A stretch of 64,000 nucleotides of DNA from Paraburkholderia unamae (lineage in GTDB: Bacteria; Pseudomonadota; Gammaproteobacteria; Burkholderiales; Burkholderiaceae). Positions 14,843-22,406 of the stretch are shown in pieces (positions within the stretch are counted from its first letter, which is position 1; each line of letters begins with the position of its first letter). The position numbers and the translations under genes are program-made. The stretch lies in contig NZ_QLSU01000036.1 in assembly GCF_003268775.1 (NCBI RefSeq), positions 1 through 64,000 on the forward strand, read 5' to 3'. The notes under the pieces were generated by a model. It saw nothing but the letters and a program-made list of their open reading frames with translations, was not told the DNA's origin and made no database searches.

Positions 14843-15082
14843 ATGGACAAGTTCAAGGCGTTCCTCTCATCAATGTCACTTCAGCGACGCGACGATTTCG
14901 CGCATCGATGCGGTACGACATACGCATTCCTTCGCAACGTCATGTACGGCCAGCGTATAGCTGGAGAAAAGCTTTGCGTGCGAATTGAGCGTGAGTCTGG
15001 CGGCGCCGTGACACGTCAGGATCTGCGACGCGACTGGCGAGAAATCTGGCCAGAGCTTGACCCCTCCTTGAGGGCGGCCTAA
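14843..15082 (+). CDS. Cro/YdaS-type DNA-binding protein
   Basis: A 79-residue helix-turn-helix protein (DDFAHRCGTTYAFLRNVMYGQ), with the C-terminal pattern VTRQDLRRDWREIWPEL typical of YdaS/Cro-like phage regulators. It is divergent from the repressor and is the first gene from pR. Expected to bind the same operators and favour lytic growth. The predicted transcription start coincides with the start codon. Confidence 0.8.
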   Translation: MDKFKAFLSSMSLQRRDDFAHRCGTTYAFLRNVMYGQRIAGEKLCVRIERESGGAVTRQDLRRDWREIWPELDPSLRAA

Positions 15083-15181
15083 TGCCACTTAGTCTCGCAT
15101 AGGCCCATGCATTCGCAGTCTGGGTTGACCCACTAGCCGCCTCTGTGCGGTATCCAACATTCGAAAGTACGAGGGGTTCAA

Positions 15182-15520
15182 ATGCACCTTCCGCAACACC
15201 AGCAAATGCTTCGCGAAGCAGACAAGCACGGCGGCCTCGCCAAGGTGATGAAGATCATCGCGCAGGAAAACAGCGCCGCGCTGCACATCGAGACCGGCGA
15301 ACGCGAAACGCTGTCACAGCGTCGGTTCTACCATCCGCCGCTCCCCGCGCGCCGTATTCCCTACGCGTCCAGTCATTCCACGGAATTCCTGCCCGAGGCT
15401 CACGACGCAATGCGCCAGGAGGCTATTGCTTCGTGGCGCAAGGTTCAGCGCACCAGCGCGGCGAGCAACAGCAGCGAGAACACGAATGAAGCTTGCGAAC
15501 TGGCTGCTGACATTGTTTGA
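15182..15520 (+). CDS. Phage hypothetical protein
   Basis: A 112-residue protein with GAGGGGTTCAA before the ATG. Polar N-terminus (HLPQHQQMLREADKHGGLAK), a middle rich in Arg and Pro, and a helical C-terminus (HDAMRQEAIASWRKVQR). No family recognised. It overlaps the next small gene by 35 bases. Confidence 0.55.
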   Translation: MHLPQHQQMLREADKHGGLAKVMKIIAQENSAALHIETGERETLSQRRFYHPPLPARRIPYASSHSTEFLPEAHDAMRQEAIASWRKVQRTSAASNSSENTNEACELAADIV

Positions 15521-15629
15521 GTTCGCGCAGCTCCACAGAGCGGAGCGCGCGGAAGAGATACGAGGCGAATCCCCGCGCCTCGATCGTAAAAGGCCGCACT
15601 GGCACGGCCCGAAGCAGTTCCGGCTTTAA
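15486..15629 (+). CDS. Small phage protein, 47 aa
   Basis: MKLANWLLTLFEFAQLHRAE followed by a basic tail (SPRLDRKRPHWHGPKQFRL). A short amphipathic or membrane-associating helix at the N-terminus. It lies between the preceding gene and the CII-like regulator. Supported only by frame and position. Confidence 0.4.
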   Translation: MKLANWLLTLFEFAQLHRAERAEEIRGESPRLDRKRPHWHGPKQFRL

Positions 15630-15727
15630 CCGGCGGCAACGACTTCATTTTCTTCCCTGGCTCGTTTTTGTTTGAAACGACTTTAGTAGTGCTAACGGGG
15701 ACAAAACACGTTTGTTTGGAGCCTCAA

Positions 15728-16177
15728 TTGAACATCCTCGATACCGCGCACGCCGTTGCGCACGATTACGACGGCGGATGCGAATCACTCGCGCCGCACA
15801 TCGGAATGTCCGCAGCGGTCCTGCGGAGCAAAGTCAATCCGAACACGGATACGCACAAGCTGACTCTTCAGGACGTGATTCGCATCACCGAGGCGACGAA
15901 CGACGACCGCGTGCTGGAGGCCTGGGCACAGTCGCGCGGCTATGCGCTCAACAAGGTGCCCGACGCGGAGCACTGCTCGGATGCGGCGGTGCTTGAGCTG
16001 ATGGCGAAGACGTGGGAAACGAACGGCGAAATCGGCAAGGAAGTGAACCGCACATTCGAAGACGGCGTTGTCGAGCGCCACGAGGTCGCGCGCGTGAAGG
16101 ATCGGATCTTCGATCACATCCGCACGCTGTTCGGCTTGCATAGCCGCATGGAAGGAATGGTGGAGGAAAAACGATGA
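15728..16177 (+). CDS. CII-like phage regulatory protein
   Basis: A 149-residue protein of the phage CII/CP76 regulatory family: LDTAHAVAHDYDGG, then HIGMSAAVLRSKVNP and LTLQDVIRITEATND, a helix-turn-helix with the conserved motif order. Start TTG 15728 is preceded by GGAG at suitable distance; a longer TTG frame from 15668 is less likely. These proteins bias the lysis-lysogeny choice. Its stop overlaps the next start (ATGA). Confidence 0.75.
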   Translation: MNILDTAHAVAHDYDGGCESLAPHIGMSAAVLRSKVNPNTDTHKLTLQDVIRITEATNDDRVLEAWAQSRGYALNKVPDAEHCSDAAVLELMAKTWETNGEIGKEVNRTFEDGVVERHEVARVKDRIFDHIRTLFGLHSRMEGMVEEKR

Positions 16178-16446
16178 GAGCCACAGCAACCCAACTGGCG
16201 GCGTATGACGCGCTCGACGCAGACACGCGCCGAACCCAAAAGCAAATGATCGTGGACCTGTTCACGGCCCCGGACATGCGCCTCACGCGCCAGGACATCG
16301 CAGACCGCACGAACATGCGTCTCGGCAGCGTCTGCGGTCGCGTGCGCGCCCTGATCGACGCCGGGAAGCTCGCGGTGTTCGGCACACGCAAGTGCGCCGC
16401 CACGGGCCACGAAAACGAGACGCTCGGCTTGCCGGCGGCGAACTGA
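16174..16446 (+). CDS. Small winged-helix DNA-binding protein
   Basis: A 90-residue protein with a winged helix-turn-helix (TRQDIADRTNMRLGSVCGRV, then RALIDAGKLAVFG). It is coupled to the CII-like gene upstream and lies seven bases before the replication gene. It may help regulate replication or early transcription. Confidence 0.65.
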   Translation: MRATATQLAAYDALDADTRRTQKQMIVDLFTAPDMRLTRQDIADRTNMRLGSVCGRVRALIDAGKLAVFGTRKCAATGHENETLGLPAAN

Positions 16447-16453
16447 GGGCGTC

Positions 16454-17569
16454 ATGAGCGGATACGCGTACCAGTGGGCCAAACGTCAGCGCGTCGGCGA
16501 TTCGTCGGCAAAGACGCTGCTGAAGACCTATGCGAACTGGGCCAGCGAGGACTATTCGACGTGGGTCACGAACGAAGAGCTTGAGCTGGACACCGAGCTG
16601 AACATCCAGACGATCCGCCGCGCGCGCAGCAAGCTGATCGAGCTTGGCTACCTGCTCGAAACGGACAAGCGCATCGGTCGCACGCAAAGCATCATCGTCT
16701 ATCAGATGCTCGCTCCGGCTGGCGCGACGATCGTTCAAGCCGTCGATCAGCGCAACGGCGAAACGATCTCGCTGAGCCCGCCGACGCTTGAAGAGTTCGC
16801 GGCTAAGAGGGGTGGAAAACGAAGCCCCTCGAAATCTCAACCCTCTAAGGGGGGTGAATATTCAATCCCCTCGAATATTCAAGCGGCTCCAGATTCCACT
16901 TCAAGCCCCTCCAAATCCCACGTTGAAGGGGGTGAAATTTCACCCGAAGCCCCTCCAAATTTCGACACCAAGATAGCTTTAGTAGAGAAAGAGAAAGCAG
17001 TAGATCAGCAACCTGCGCGACGTGCGTCGCGAGTTGCGTTGAATTCCGAACTGCGATCGATCGAACTGCCCGACTGGTTGCCAGCGGAAGCGTGGGCGGA
17101 TTGGTGCGAGCACCGCGAAGCGAAAGCGAAAGACGCTCCGTGGACGATGGCCACGGCCAAGGCCTCGATCAGCCGCCTGAAGAAGCTGCTTGATGGCGGC
17201 CAGTCCGTGGAAGCGACGGTCGAGGAAGCAGTCCTACGCGGCTGGACGGGCCTGTTCCCGGTGAAGGATGTGCAGCAGCAGGGTGGAAACGGCAACGCCA
17301 ATGGCGGCGGCGCAGCGTCGGCTCCTGCCGACTGGTGGAAGACCGAGAGCGGCTATCTCGCTCGCGGCGCGCAGCTCGGCGTCGATCGCGCGAAGTTCCA
17401 GCACTTCGAGCAATTCAAGGCAAAGGTCTGCAAGCTCGCAGGCCCGGGCGAATGGATGGAAGAGCTTCTGCGCACGGTGAGTCGCGAGAGTGAAGAGCGC
17501 TACGAGGCCCTGTACGCCTACTTCAACGACATCCCGCGCGACAAGAACGGCAATTCGGAGGCCGCATGA
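16454..17569 (+). CDS. Replication initiator (lambda O-like), carries origin repeats
   Basis: A 371-residue protein. The N-terminus is a helix-turn-helix of the phage replication type (SSAKTLLKTYANWASEDYST, then NIQTIRRARSKLIELGYL). A polar low-complexity linker (about 115-185) follows, then a helical C-terminal domain (WLPAEAWADWCEHREAK; GLFPVKDV; a further ADWWKTESGYLARG). The DNA coding for the linker holds four CCCCTC repeats and AT-rich palindromes, so the gene probably contains the origin it recognises, as lambda O does. No helicase gene is adjacent; host DnaB would be recruited. Confidence 0.75.
   Translation: MSGYAYQWAKRQRVGDSSAKTLLKTYANWASEDYSTWVTNEELELDTELNIQTIRRARSKLIELGYLLETDKRIGRTQSIIVYQMLAPAGATIVQAVDQRNGETISLSPPTLEEFAAKRGGKRSPSKSQPSKGGEYSIPSNIQAAPDSTSSPSKSHVEGGEISPEAPPNFDTKIALVEKEKAVDQQPARRASRVALNSELRSIELPDWLPAEAWADWCEHREAKAKDAPWTMATAKASISRLKKLLDGGQSVEATVEEAVLRGWTGLFPVKDVQQQGGNGNANGGGAASAPADWWKTESGYLARGAQLGVDRAKFQHFEQFKAKVCKLAGPGEWMEELLRTVSRESEERYEALYAYFNDIPRDKNGNSEAA
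16800..16970. other. Candidate phage replication origin (iterons)
   Basis: Four direct repeats of A(G/T)CCCCTC(G/C)AA at 16823, 16865, 16904 and 16948, mixed with perfect palindromes TGAATATTCA (16855-16864) and GGTGAAATTTCACC (16931-16944). All lie in the linker-coding part of the replication gene. Confidence 0.6.
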
Positions 17570-18153
17570 CGAAGCGCACCAATTCATGGCCGATGGTCGT
17601 GCCGCCCGGAACGAAGACGGTCGGCACCGCGCGCGTGCGCGACGACGCGTCGAGCGTGGGTTACGCCCAGCGGAAGCTGGCCGAGAAGTTCGGCACGAAG
17701 CCCGCACACAGCTTTGACGACATCGCAGACGGCGCGAAGAGCGCTGGCGCGAACACGCCTGCATATCGCCGCGAAACCGTGCCGTCGCCGGGCATGGCGA
17801 AGCCGAAGAAGGCGCCGAAGTACCGCAACACGAAGTGCGAGCAGAACGGCATTCGCTTCGACAGCCTCAAGGAGCGCGCGCACTGGCTGAAGCTGATCGA
17901 GCGCCAGGCGGCCGGCCAGATCCGCGATCTGGAGTTGCAGGTGGCCTTCGTGCTCACGCCGCGCAAGCAGCGCGACGACGGCACGTGGGAGCGGGCCTCG
18001 AAGTACGTGGCGGACTTCGTCTATGTCGAGGTGGCGACTGGTAAGCGTGTCGTGGAAGACGTGAAAAGCCCGGCGACCCGCAAAAACACTACATACGTGC
18101 AGAAGCGCAAGCAAATGCTGGCCGTGCACGACATCACCATCAAGGAAATCTGA
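17566..18153 (+). CDS. DUF1064 predicted nuclease
   Basis: A 195-residue protein. The first 85 residues are variable; the rest is DUF1064: KYRNTKCEQNGIRFDSLKE, then DLELQVAFVL, YVADFVYVE and VVEDVKSPATR with a final KRKQMLAVH. The D...ExK-like pattern (ADF, VEDVKS) fits a PD-(D/E)XK nuclease fold. Such proteins are placed among phage recombination or Holliday-junction nucleases. It overlaps the gene before (ATGA) and after (TGATG). Confidence 0.75.
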   Translation: MTKRTNSWPMVVPPGTKTVGTARVRDDASSVGYAQRKLAEKFGTKPAHSFDDIADGAKSAGANTPAYRRETVPSPGMAKPKKAPKYRNTKCEQNGIRFDSLKERAHWLKLIERQAAGQIRDLELQVAFVLTPRKQRDDGTWERASKYVADFVYVEVATGKRVVEDVKSPATRKNTTYVQKRKQMLAVHDITIKEI

Positions 18154-18749
18154 TGCCAGGCGTCTACAAGGGTATGCCTCGCGCTCCGAAGTGGAGCCCT
18201 GAGCAGGATGAGCTGCTGCGCAAGGTGTGGAGCGATCCTGCGCCGCTGAAGACGGTTCTCGCCCAGTTTCCGGGCCGCAGTTGCGATTCGCTCGTGGCGC
18301 GCGGTATCCGTCTCGGATTGCCGGACCGTCGCCTGTCGATTCCGGCAGAGCGCACGAAGCAGGGCGTGTGGCCACGCATCCGTGCGGCGCTTGAGGCGCG
18401 CCGCGCATCCATCGGCGATCTGGCAAAGGCCGCGGGCTGCTCGGAATGCACTGTAAAGCGCTTCATCAAGGCGAATCGCGCACAAGTCCACATCGGCCGA
18501 TACCTCCGCGCGACCGGTACATCGAACGTGACCGCGCTGTGGGTGTGGGGCGCCGGCAATGATGCCAAGCGGCCCAAGCCGATGACGAGTCAGGAGTTGA
18601 AGGCTCGCTATTACCGGAAGCTGGAGCGCGAGCGTCCGGAGATGATCGACCAGCTTCGTGCGCGCGCCCGCGTTCGCATGGCAACGAGGGCAGGCAGGCT
18701 TGTTCGCCGCGATCCGCTGGTGGCGGCGCTGTTCGGAGGCGCCACGTGA
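18153..18749 (+). CDS. DNA-binding protein with SANT/Myb-like and second HTH
   Basis: A 198-residue basic protein. The N-terminus (KWSPEQDELLRKVWSDPAPL, then RSCDSLVARGIRLGL) resembles SANT/Myb-like or GcrA-like domains; a central helix-turn-helix follows (IGDLAKAAGCSECTVKRFI). The C-terminus is very rich in Arg. It probably regulates early transcription or assists replication. Overlapping starts and stops show it is in the rightward early operon. Confidence 0.65.
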   Translation: MPGVYKGMPRAPKWSPEQDELLRKVWSDPAPLKTVLAQFPGRSCDSLVARGIRLGLPDRRLSIPAERTKQGVWPRIRAALEARRASIGDLAKAAGCSECTVKRFIKANRAQVHIGRYLRATGTSNVTALWVWGAGNDAKRPKPMTSQELKARYYRKLERERPEMIDQLRARARVRMATRAGRLVRRDPLVAALFGGAT

Positions 18750-18919
18750 CCGAGCGCGAAGAATATGACGCATGGTTCGCGCGCGAGTTTGCGGGCCGCG
18801 ACATTCCCGAGCTGCTGCGCGATCTGGGCTTCGTCTTCTGGCGGGGCGGCCGTGCTTCGCTGATCGCGGCGAGCGGCGCGCCGGTCGAGATCCGCACGTT
18901 GCCAGAGGTGCCGCAATGA
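18746..18919 (+). CDS. Small phage protein, 57 aa
   Basis: GTG start overlapping the previous stop (GTGA); TEREEYDAWFAREFAGRDI at the N-terminus and ending RTLPEVPQ. Acidic N-terminus, compact beta-like C-terminus (GFVFWRGGRASLIAAS). No family recognised; the frame is bounded by overlaps on both sides, which supports it. Confidence 0.55.
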   Translation: MTEREEYDAWFAREFAGRDIPELLRDLGFVFWRGGRASLIAASGAPVEIRTLPEVPQ

Positions 18920-19179
18920 AGCTCTGCATCAATTGCCGCTACTACGGCGGACGGAAGCGCCGCGCGCCAGACCAGTTGGTCGTCCCGCAGCCCGGCGAGT
19001 CGAGGCTGTGCCTGCATCCGTCGACCATCACCGAAATCGATCCGGAGGATGGTGAGCCGCGTCGCTATTCGCGCAACGCGCTCGCATACAACCAACGCCA
19101 GTATCCGCACTGGTTTGCGGTTCTGGCGGGGCGTTGCGGCACGCGCGCACGGTTCTTCGAGCCGATGGAGGGCGAATGA
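18916..19179 (+). CDS. Small Cys-containing phage protein
   Basis: An 87-residue protein beginning MKLCINCRYYGGRKRR. The CxxC near the start, plus a later Cys at RLCLHP and one at AGRCGT, suggests a single metal-binding knuckle. It overlaps neighbours on both sides. No function assigned. Confidence 0.65.
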   Translation: MKLCINCRYYGGRKRRAPDQLVVPQPGESRLCLHPSTITEIDPEDGEPRRYSRNALAYNQRQYPHWFAVLAGRCGTRARFFEPMEGE

Positions 19180-19616
19180 AGCGTTCGGCGCCGATGAAGC
19201 GGACCGGCTTCGCGCGCAAGCCGTCCTCGCCATTCAGCAGCTTCGCGAATCGGGCCACGGTGGCGCGCCGCACGACGATGAAGCGCCGCGCAAAGAAGCC
19301 GACCGTCGCAGAGGGTTCGAAGTATCTGGCGGCGTGCCGCGGCGAGCCGTGCTACCTGCGCGTGCCCGGTGTATGCCGCCTGAACCCGAACGACGAAACG
19401 GTAGTGCCGTGCCACGAGAACAGCTTGGCGGCCGGGAAGGGCATGGGATTGAAGGCAAATCACGCGCGCACGGTGCCCGGCTGCTTCTGGTGCCATACGT
19501 GGCTCGATCAGGGCCCGGCAGAGCGGGCGGTGAAACAGTCGGTGTTTCTGCCCGCGTTCGATGAGTGGGAGCCGGTGCGCGCACGAAAGATGGGATTGCA
19601 GGAGGTAATCGCTTGA
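19176..19616 (+). CDS. DUF1364/YbcO-family nuclease
   Basis: A 146-residue protein. After a basic N-terminal 45 residues comes the DUF1364 core: YLAACRGEPCYLRVPGVC, then VVPCHENSL, GKGMGLKANH and ARTVPGCFWCHTWLD. The Cys and His residues form an HNH-like metal site as in E. coli YbcO, a phage-encoded endonuclease active on branched DNA. It probably processes replication or recombination intermediates before packaging. The start ATG 19176 overlaps the previous stop. Confidence 0.8.
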   Translation: MKRSAPMKRTGFARKPSSPFSSFANRATVARRTTMKRRAKKPTVAEGSKYLAACRGEPCYLRVPGVCRLNPNDETVVPCHENSLAAGKGMGLKANHARTVPGCFWCHTWLDQGPAERAVKQSVFLPAFDEWEPVRARKMGLQEVIA

Positions 19617-19912
19617 GGCTGCTGATTGATGTGGAAGTCGAGACGAGGCGCGGCACGCAGACCCAGTCATTCGAGACGACGGTGTACGTAGTGCGCCGCT
19701 CGATCACGAAAGGTGTCGCGAGCGATGAGGTTGTGCTGGTGGACGCCTTCATTCCGCCGAACTACCGCGCGGGCATCTCGGGGCGGCTGCACACGTGGAA
19801 GAGGGGCGGCGTGCTGCGCTGCTCGGCGCGCGTGTCGATGAACAAGCGTTCGCTGATGCCGTTCATCGAAAGCGGCGAGAAGCGTTGGGTATGCGCGGAG
19901 GTGAATGAGTGA
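19613..19912 (+). CDS. Phage hypothetical protein
   Basis: A 99-residue protein starting at TTG 19613 with a strong GGAGG site. It is beta-rich (LLIDVEVETRRG, TTVYVVRRSITKG), with a basic central stretch and ending EKRWVCAEVNE. No family recognised. Confidence 0.6.
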   Translation: MRLLIDVEVETRRGTQTQSFETTVYVVRRSITKGVASDEVVLVDAFIPPNYRAGISGRLHTWKRGGVLRCSARVSMNKRSLMPFIESGEKRWVCAEVNE

Positions 19913-20253
19913 TCCTCGAAGTGGAGTTGCACCTGCCAGCGGACCATTCGAAGCACGTCGGCCGCATGGGTGGCGGGCCGCCGCCGTCGTACGAGTTCAG
20001 CGCACCGGCGCGCGCGGTGAGGCGCATCACGTCGCGCTATCAGCCGGACTGGCTCAACCCGTGGTCAGTCTCGGCGCTGGTGCTGGTGCCCGAGAACCTG
20101 CGGCGCTTCATGGGAAAGAAGGACAAGCGCTGGGCCGAAGACGGTTATGCATGGCTGCCGGCGGACATCCACAGGCATGAAGGAAACAAGGCGGCGCTGC
20201 GCGAGCTCATTGCTAGCGGCGCCATCGAACTGGTACTGGAGGAAGCAACGTGA
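19909..20253 (+). CDS. Phage hypothetical protein
   Basis: A 114-residue protein starting at GTG 19909, overlapping the previous stop. It has conserved-looking segments (YQPDWLNPWSVSALVLVP, WLPADIHRHEGNKAALREL) but no known domain. Part of the early rightward operon. Confidence 0.6.
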   Translation: MILEVELHLPADHSKHVGRMGGGPPPSYEFSAPARAVRRITSRYQPDWLNPWSVSALVLVPENLRRFMGKKDKRWAEDGYAWLPADIHRHEGNKAALRELIASGAIELVLEEAT

Positions 20254-20498
20254 GCGAAATCAAGATCGATACGAGCCGCACCAACACGACGACGCATCGC
20301 GCAGTCGTCAGCTCGGAGGCAATCAATCGCCTCATGTTCGAAGAGATCTGCAAGCAGCTTGGACTCGACCCTGGCGCGGAGAACATCGGATTCAGTACGC
20401 GGATAAACAATCGCACGATGAGTTACGGAACGGAGATCGAGGCCATTGTGAGCGTCACGGTCCACCACGACGCCGAGCCACAAGCATCCGAGCAATGA
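20250..20498 (+). CDS. Small phage hypothetical protein
   Basis: An 82-residue protein, GTG start overlapping the previous stop. SSEAINRLMFEEICKQLGLD is a likely amphipathic helix, followed by a beta-type C-terminus (GTEIEAIVSVTVHH). No family recognised. Confidence 0.6.
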   Translation: MSEIKIDTSRTNTTTHRAVVSSEAINRLMFEEICKQLGLDPGAENIGFSTRINNRTMSYGTEIEAIVSVTVHHDAEPQASEQ

Positions 20499-20539
20499 GC
20501 GCGTGCAGCTGATCAACAAATCGAACAACAAAGGTGAAC

Positions 20540-21118
20540 ATGGAAGCAATCCACGAGGGCATTTTCAAGAGCGCGGAAGAGGCGGTCACGTTCGCCTGCA
20601 ATTATTCGAGCCAGCAGTACGCCATGTCCGCTATGGGGAAGATCCTCCAGCGCGGCGCGCAGGGCAGCGGGCGCGGGCTCGTCGGGTTGGATGGCGCAGG
20701 TCAGGCAGGTATGGTCTTCGCCGAGCTGGAGCGCATCGACTACTGGCAGCTTGCCGTGCTCGTGACTGGCAAGCTGTCTCGCCGTGAGCGTTGCGACTGC
20801 ACTCGTTCCTGCTGCCGTGGCTGGAAGCCGAACCCGGTATTCGAGGAGGCAGTGAGCCAGCTTGCGGATCACGTTGCGCGCGTGCATCCCGTAGTGCTGC
20901 CTGTGCGCTCGTTCCGCGTGGCCGTCATCAAGAAGTACTTCGGCGAGAAAGACAGCGATCCAATGGAGGTCGCGAAAGGCGAGGGCATGTCCAAGCGGAC
21001 TGCCGAGCGCTACGTCGGGTTGATCCGCGAATTCATCAGGAATCTGGAGAAAGACGGCATCACGCAGTTGGCTGAGCGACTCGACAATATCGGCATGCTT
21101 GTGTCCACAACCGCTTGA
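20540..21118 (+). CDS. Q-like late antitermination protein
   Basis: A 192-residue protein. The central CDCTRSCC cluster suggests a bound zinc; the C-terminus has a helix-turn-helix (MEVAKGEGMSKRTAERYVGL). Size, Cys cluster, helix-turn-helix and position (last early gene, directly before a strong promoter, a terminator and the packaging genes) match phage antiterminators of the Q type. ATG 20540 is preferred, with AAAGGTG upstream. Its stop codon lies inside the -35 of the late promoter. Confidence 0.7.
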   Translation: MEAIHEGIFKSAEEAVTFACNYSSQQYAMSAMGKILQRGAQGSGRGLVGLDGAGQAGMVFAELERIDYWQLAVLVTGKLSRRERCDCTRSCCRGWKPNPVFEEAVSQLADHVARVHPVVLPVRSFRVAVIKKYFGEKDSDPMEVAKGEGMSKRTAERYVGLIREFIRNLEKDGITQLAERLDNIGMLVSTTA

Positions 21119-21143
21119 CTGGCGGAAAACACCGCCATATACT
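21115..21143 (+). promoter_or_regulatory. Late promoter pR'
   Basis: TTGACT (21115-21120), a 17-bp spacer, TATACT (21138-21143). The spacer is itself an inverted repeat (GGCGG-AAAACA-CCGCC), a possible binding site for the Q-like protein. A terminator follows about 30 bases after the predicted start. Confidence 0.75.
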
Positions 21144-21178
21144 CCATTTTCATATACCGTACCAATGGTGCGCACACG

Positions 21179-21209
21179 AAGCCCGCAAGCGAAAGCAAGC
21201 GGGCTTTTT
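21179..21209 (+). terminator. Promoter-proximal late terminator (tR'-like)
   Basis: AAGCCCGC (21179-21186) pairs with GCGGGCTT (21199-21206), with a GC-GAAA-GC inner hairpin, then a T run. An outer ACCAATG/CATTGGT pair encloses it. It would stop late transcription unless antiterminated. Confidence 0.75.
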
Positions 21210-21240
21210 GCATTGGTGCGCTGGATTTCGAGGGCAGCGA

Positions 21241-21465
21241 ATGAGCGAGCAAATCAGGATCGTCAGCGATGGCATATCGCTCGGCACGCGTGTATTGAAC
21301 GCTGACGGCACGCCGATTCCGGGTGTGGCGCACATCGAACTGCTGCCTATCAAACCCTTCGGAATCGTTGAGGCGCGCATCACGTTCCTCAGCGTCGAGC
21401 TTGACATGGTCGCTGCACCGACTGCGATGGAGTCGAATGAGCAGGCTGAAGACACTCAGGCCTAG
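21241..21465 (+). CDS. Small phage protein after the late promoter
   Basis: A 74-residue protein starting at ATG 21241 (SEQIRIVSDGISLGTRVLNA). It is beta-rich (IPGVAHIELLPIKPF, ARITFLSVELDMV) with an acidic tail. First gene after tR'; no family recognised. Its end overlaps the HNH gene by 29 bp. Confidence 0.6.
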   Translation: MSEQIRIVSDGISLGTRVLNADGTPIPGVAHIELLPIKPFGIVEARITFLSVELDMVAAPTAMESNEQAEDTQA

Positions 21466-21769
21466 GCTGGCGCCTGCGGCGCTCAGTCGCGTATCGACTC
21501 TCGATGTCAAAGCTGGCTCGACCGTTCGCGAGCGCGGTGGCGCTTGGATGAAGAAGCGGCAACGCGTGGCGCTGGCACATCAGTATCGGTGCGCGCGCTG
21601 CGGCTGCGTCTGGGTGTCGAGTCGCGATCAGATCGACCACATCGTGCCGCTCGAACAGGGTGGCAGCAACGACGACTCGAATCTGCAACCTCTGTGCGAC
21701 ACGTGCCACACAGCCAAGACATCGACAGAGGCAAGCGCGCGAGCGGGCACGCGTACGGGGCCGCTGTGA
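21437..21769 (+). CDS. HNH endonuclease (packaging-associated)
   Basis: A 110-residue protein with an HNH domain: CARCGCVW, then DQIDHIVPLEQGGSNDDSN and LQPLCDTCHTAKT, which supply the His-Asn-His residues and four Cys for zinc. In HK97-type phages an HNH protein encoded next to the terminase is needed for cos cleavage. The position directly before the small terminase gene supports the same role. Confidence 0.85.
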   Translation: MSRLKTLRPRLAPAALSRVSTLDVKAGSTVRERGGAWMKKRQRVALAHQYRCARCGCVWVSSRDQIDHIVPLEQGGSNDDSNLQPLCDTCHTAKTSTEASARAGTRTGPL

Positions 21770-21779
21770 GGCGTTCTGA

Positions 21780-21900
21780 TGGCCTTCCCGAGGTCGTTCG
21801 ACCGGGGGGGCATCGAAAGTCTGAGCGGTCGCGTCTGGCGAAACCGACCGGTTCCTCACGCGCAAAAAATCCGCCCATTTAAACGCCTCTCGGTAATCAA
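21780..21900. other. Candidate cos region
   Basis: The gap between HNH and small terminase contains dyads GGTCGTTCGACC (21792-21803), a run of seven G, and CGGTCG...CGACCG (21826-21850). HK97-type phages have their cohesive-end site here. The cut position cannot be read from sequence. Confidence 0.35.
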
Positions 21901-21914
21901 ACAGGGGAATTCAA

Positions 21915-22406
21915 ATGACTGGCAAACCCAGTGGGCGCGGGGGTGCGCGGCCTGGTGCCGGTCGCAAGCCAAAACCGCAAACCGCCGAAATCAAAACGGC
22001 GAAAAATCAAACGGCGGCTGGTGGTCGCGGTGGCGCGCGGCCCGGCGCGGGGCGCAAGCCGAAGGCTGAGACGCAGCCGAAAGAGGCGACGCCCCGCCGT
22101 TCCGCGAAGAAAGAGGATCTGGAGCCGCAGGCGCACGGTGGCGCGCTGAAGCGGACGAAGGCGGTTCCGGTGGAGATCGCAGATCGCGACATGCTGACGC
22201 TGATGCAGGACATCGCGCTCGGGCGAGTCGAGGCGACGGCGATCCAGGTGAAAGCCGCGGCAGCAACTCTGCCATTTCTGTACGCGAAGAAGGGCGAGGG
22301 CGGCAAGAAGGACGAGGACGAGGCAAAGCGCAAGGCTGCATCTACTGGCCGCTTCGGTAGGCGCGAAGCGCCGAGGCTTGCTGCTGCGGGAGGGAAGACG
22401 GTTTGA
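21915..22406 (+). CDS. Terminase small subunit
   Basis: A 163-residue basic protein carrying twice the motif RGGARPGAGRKPK, typical of small terminases, near residues 8-20 and 38-50. A helical segment (DMLTLMQDIALGRVEATAIQ) and a charged tail follow. It is expected to recognise phage DNA at cos and recruit the large subunit, encoded immediately downstream with overlapping codons. The doubled motif is unusual. Confidence 0.85.
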   Translation: MTGKPSGRGGARPGAGRKPKPQTAEIKTAKNQTAAGGRGGARPGAGRKPKAETQPKEATPRRSAKKEDLEPQAHGGALKRTKAVPVEIADRDMLTLMQDIALGRVEATAIQVKAAAATLPFLYAKKGEGGKKDEDEAKRKAASTGRFGRREAPRLAAAGGKTV

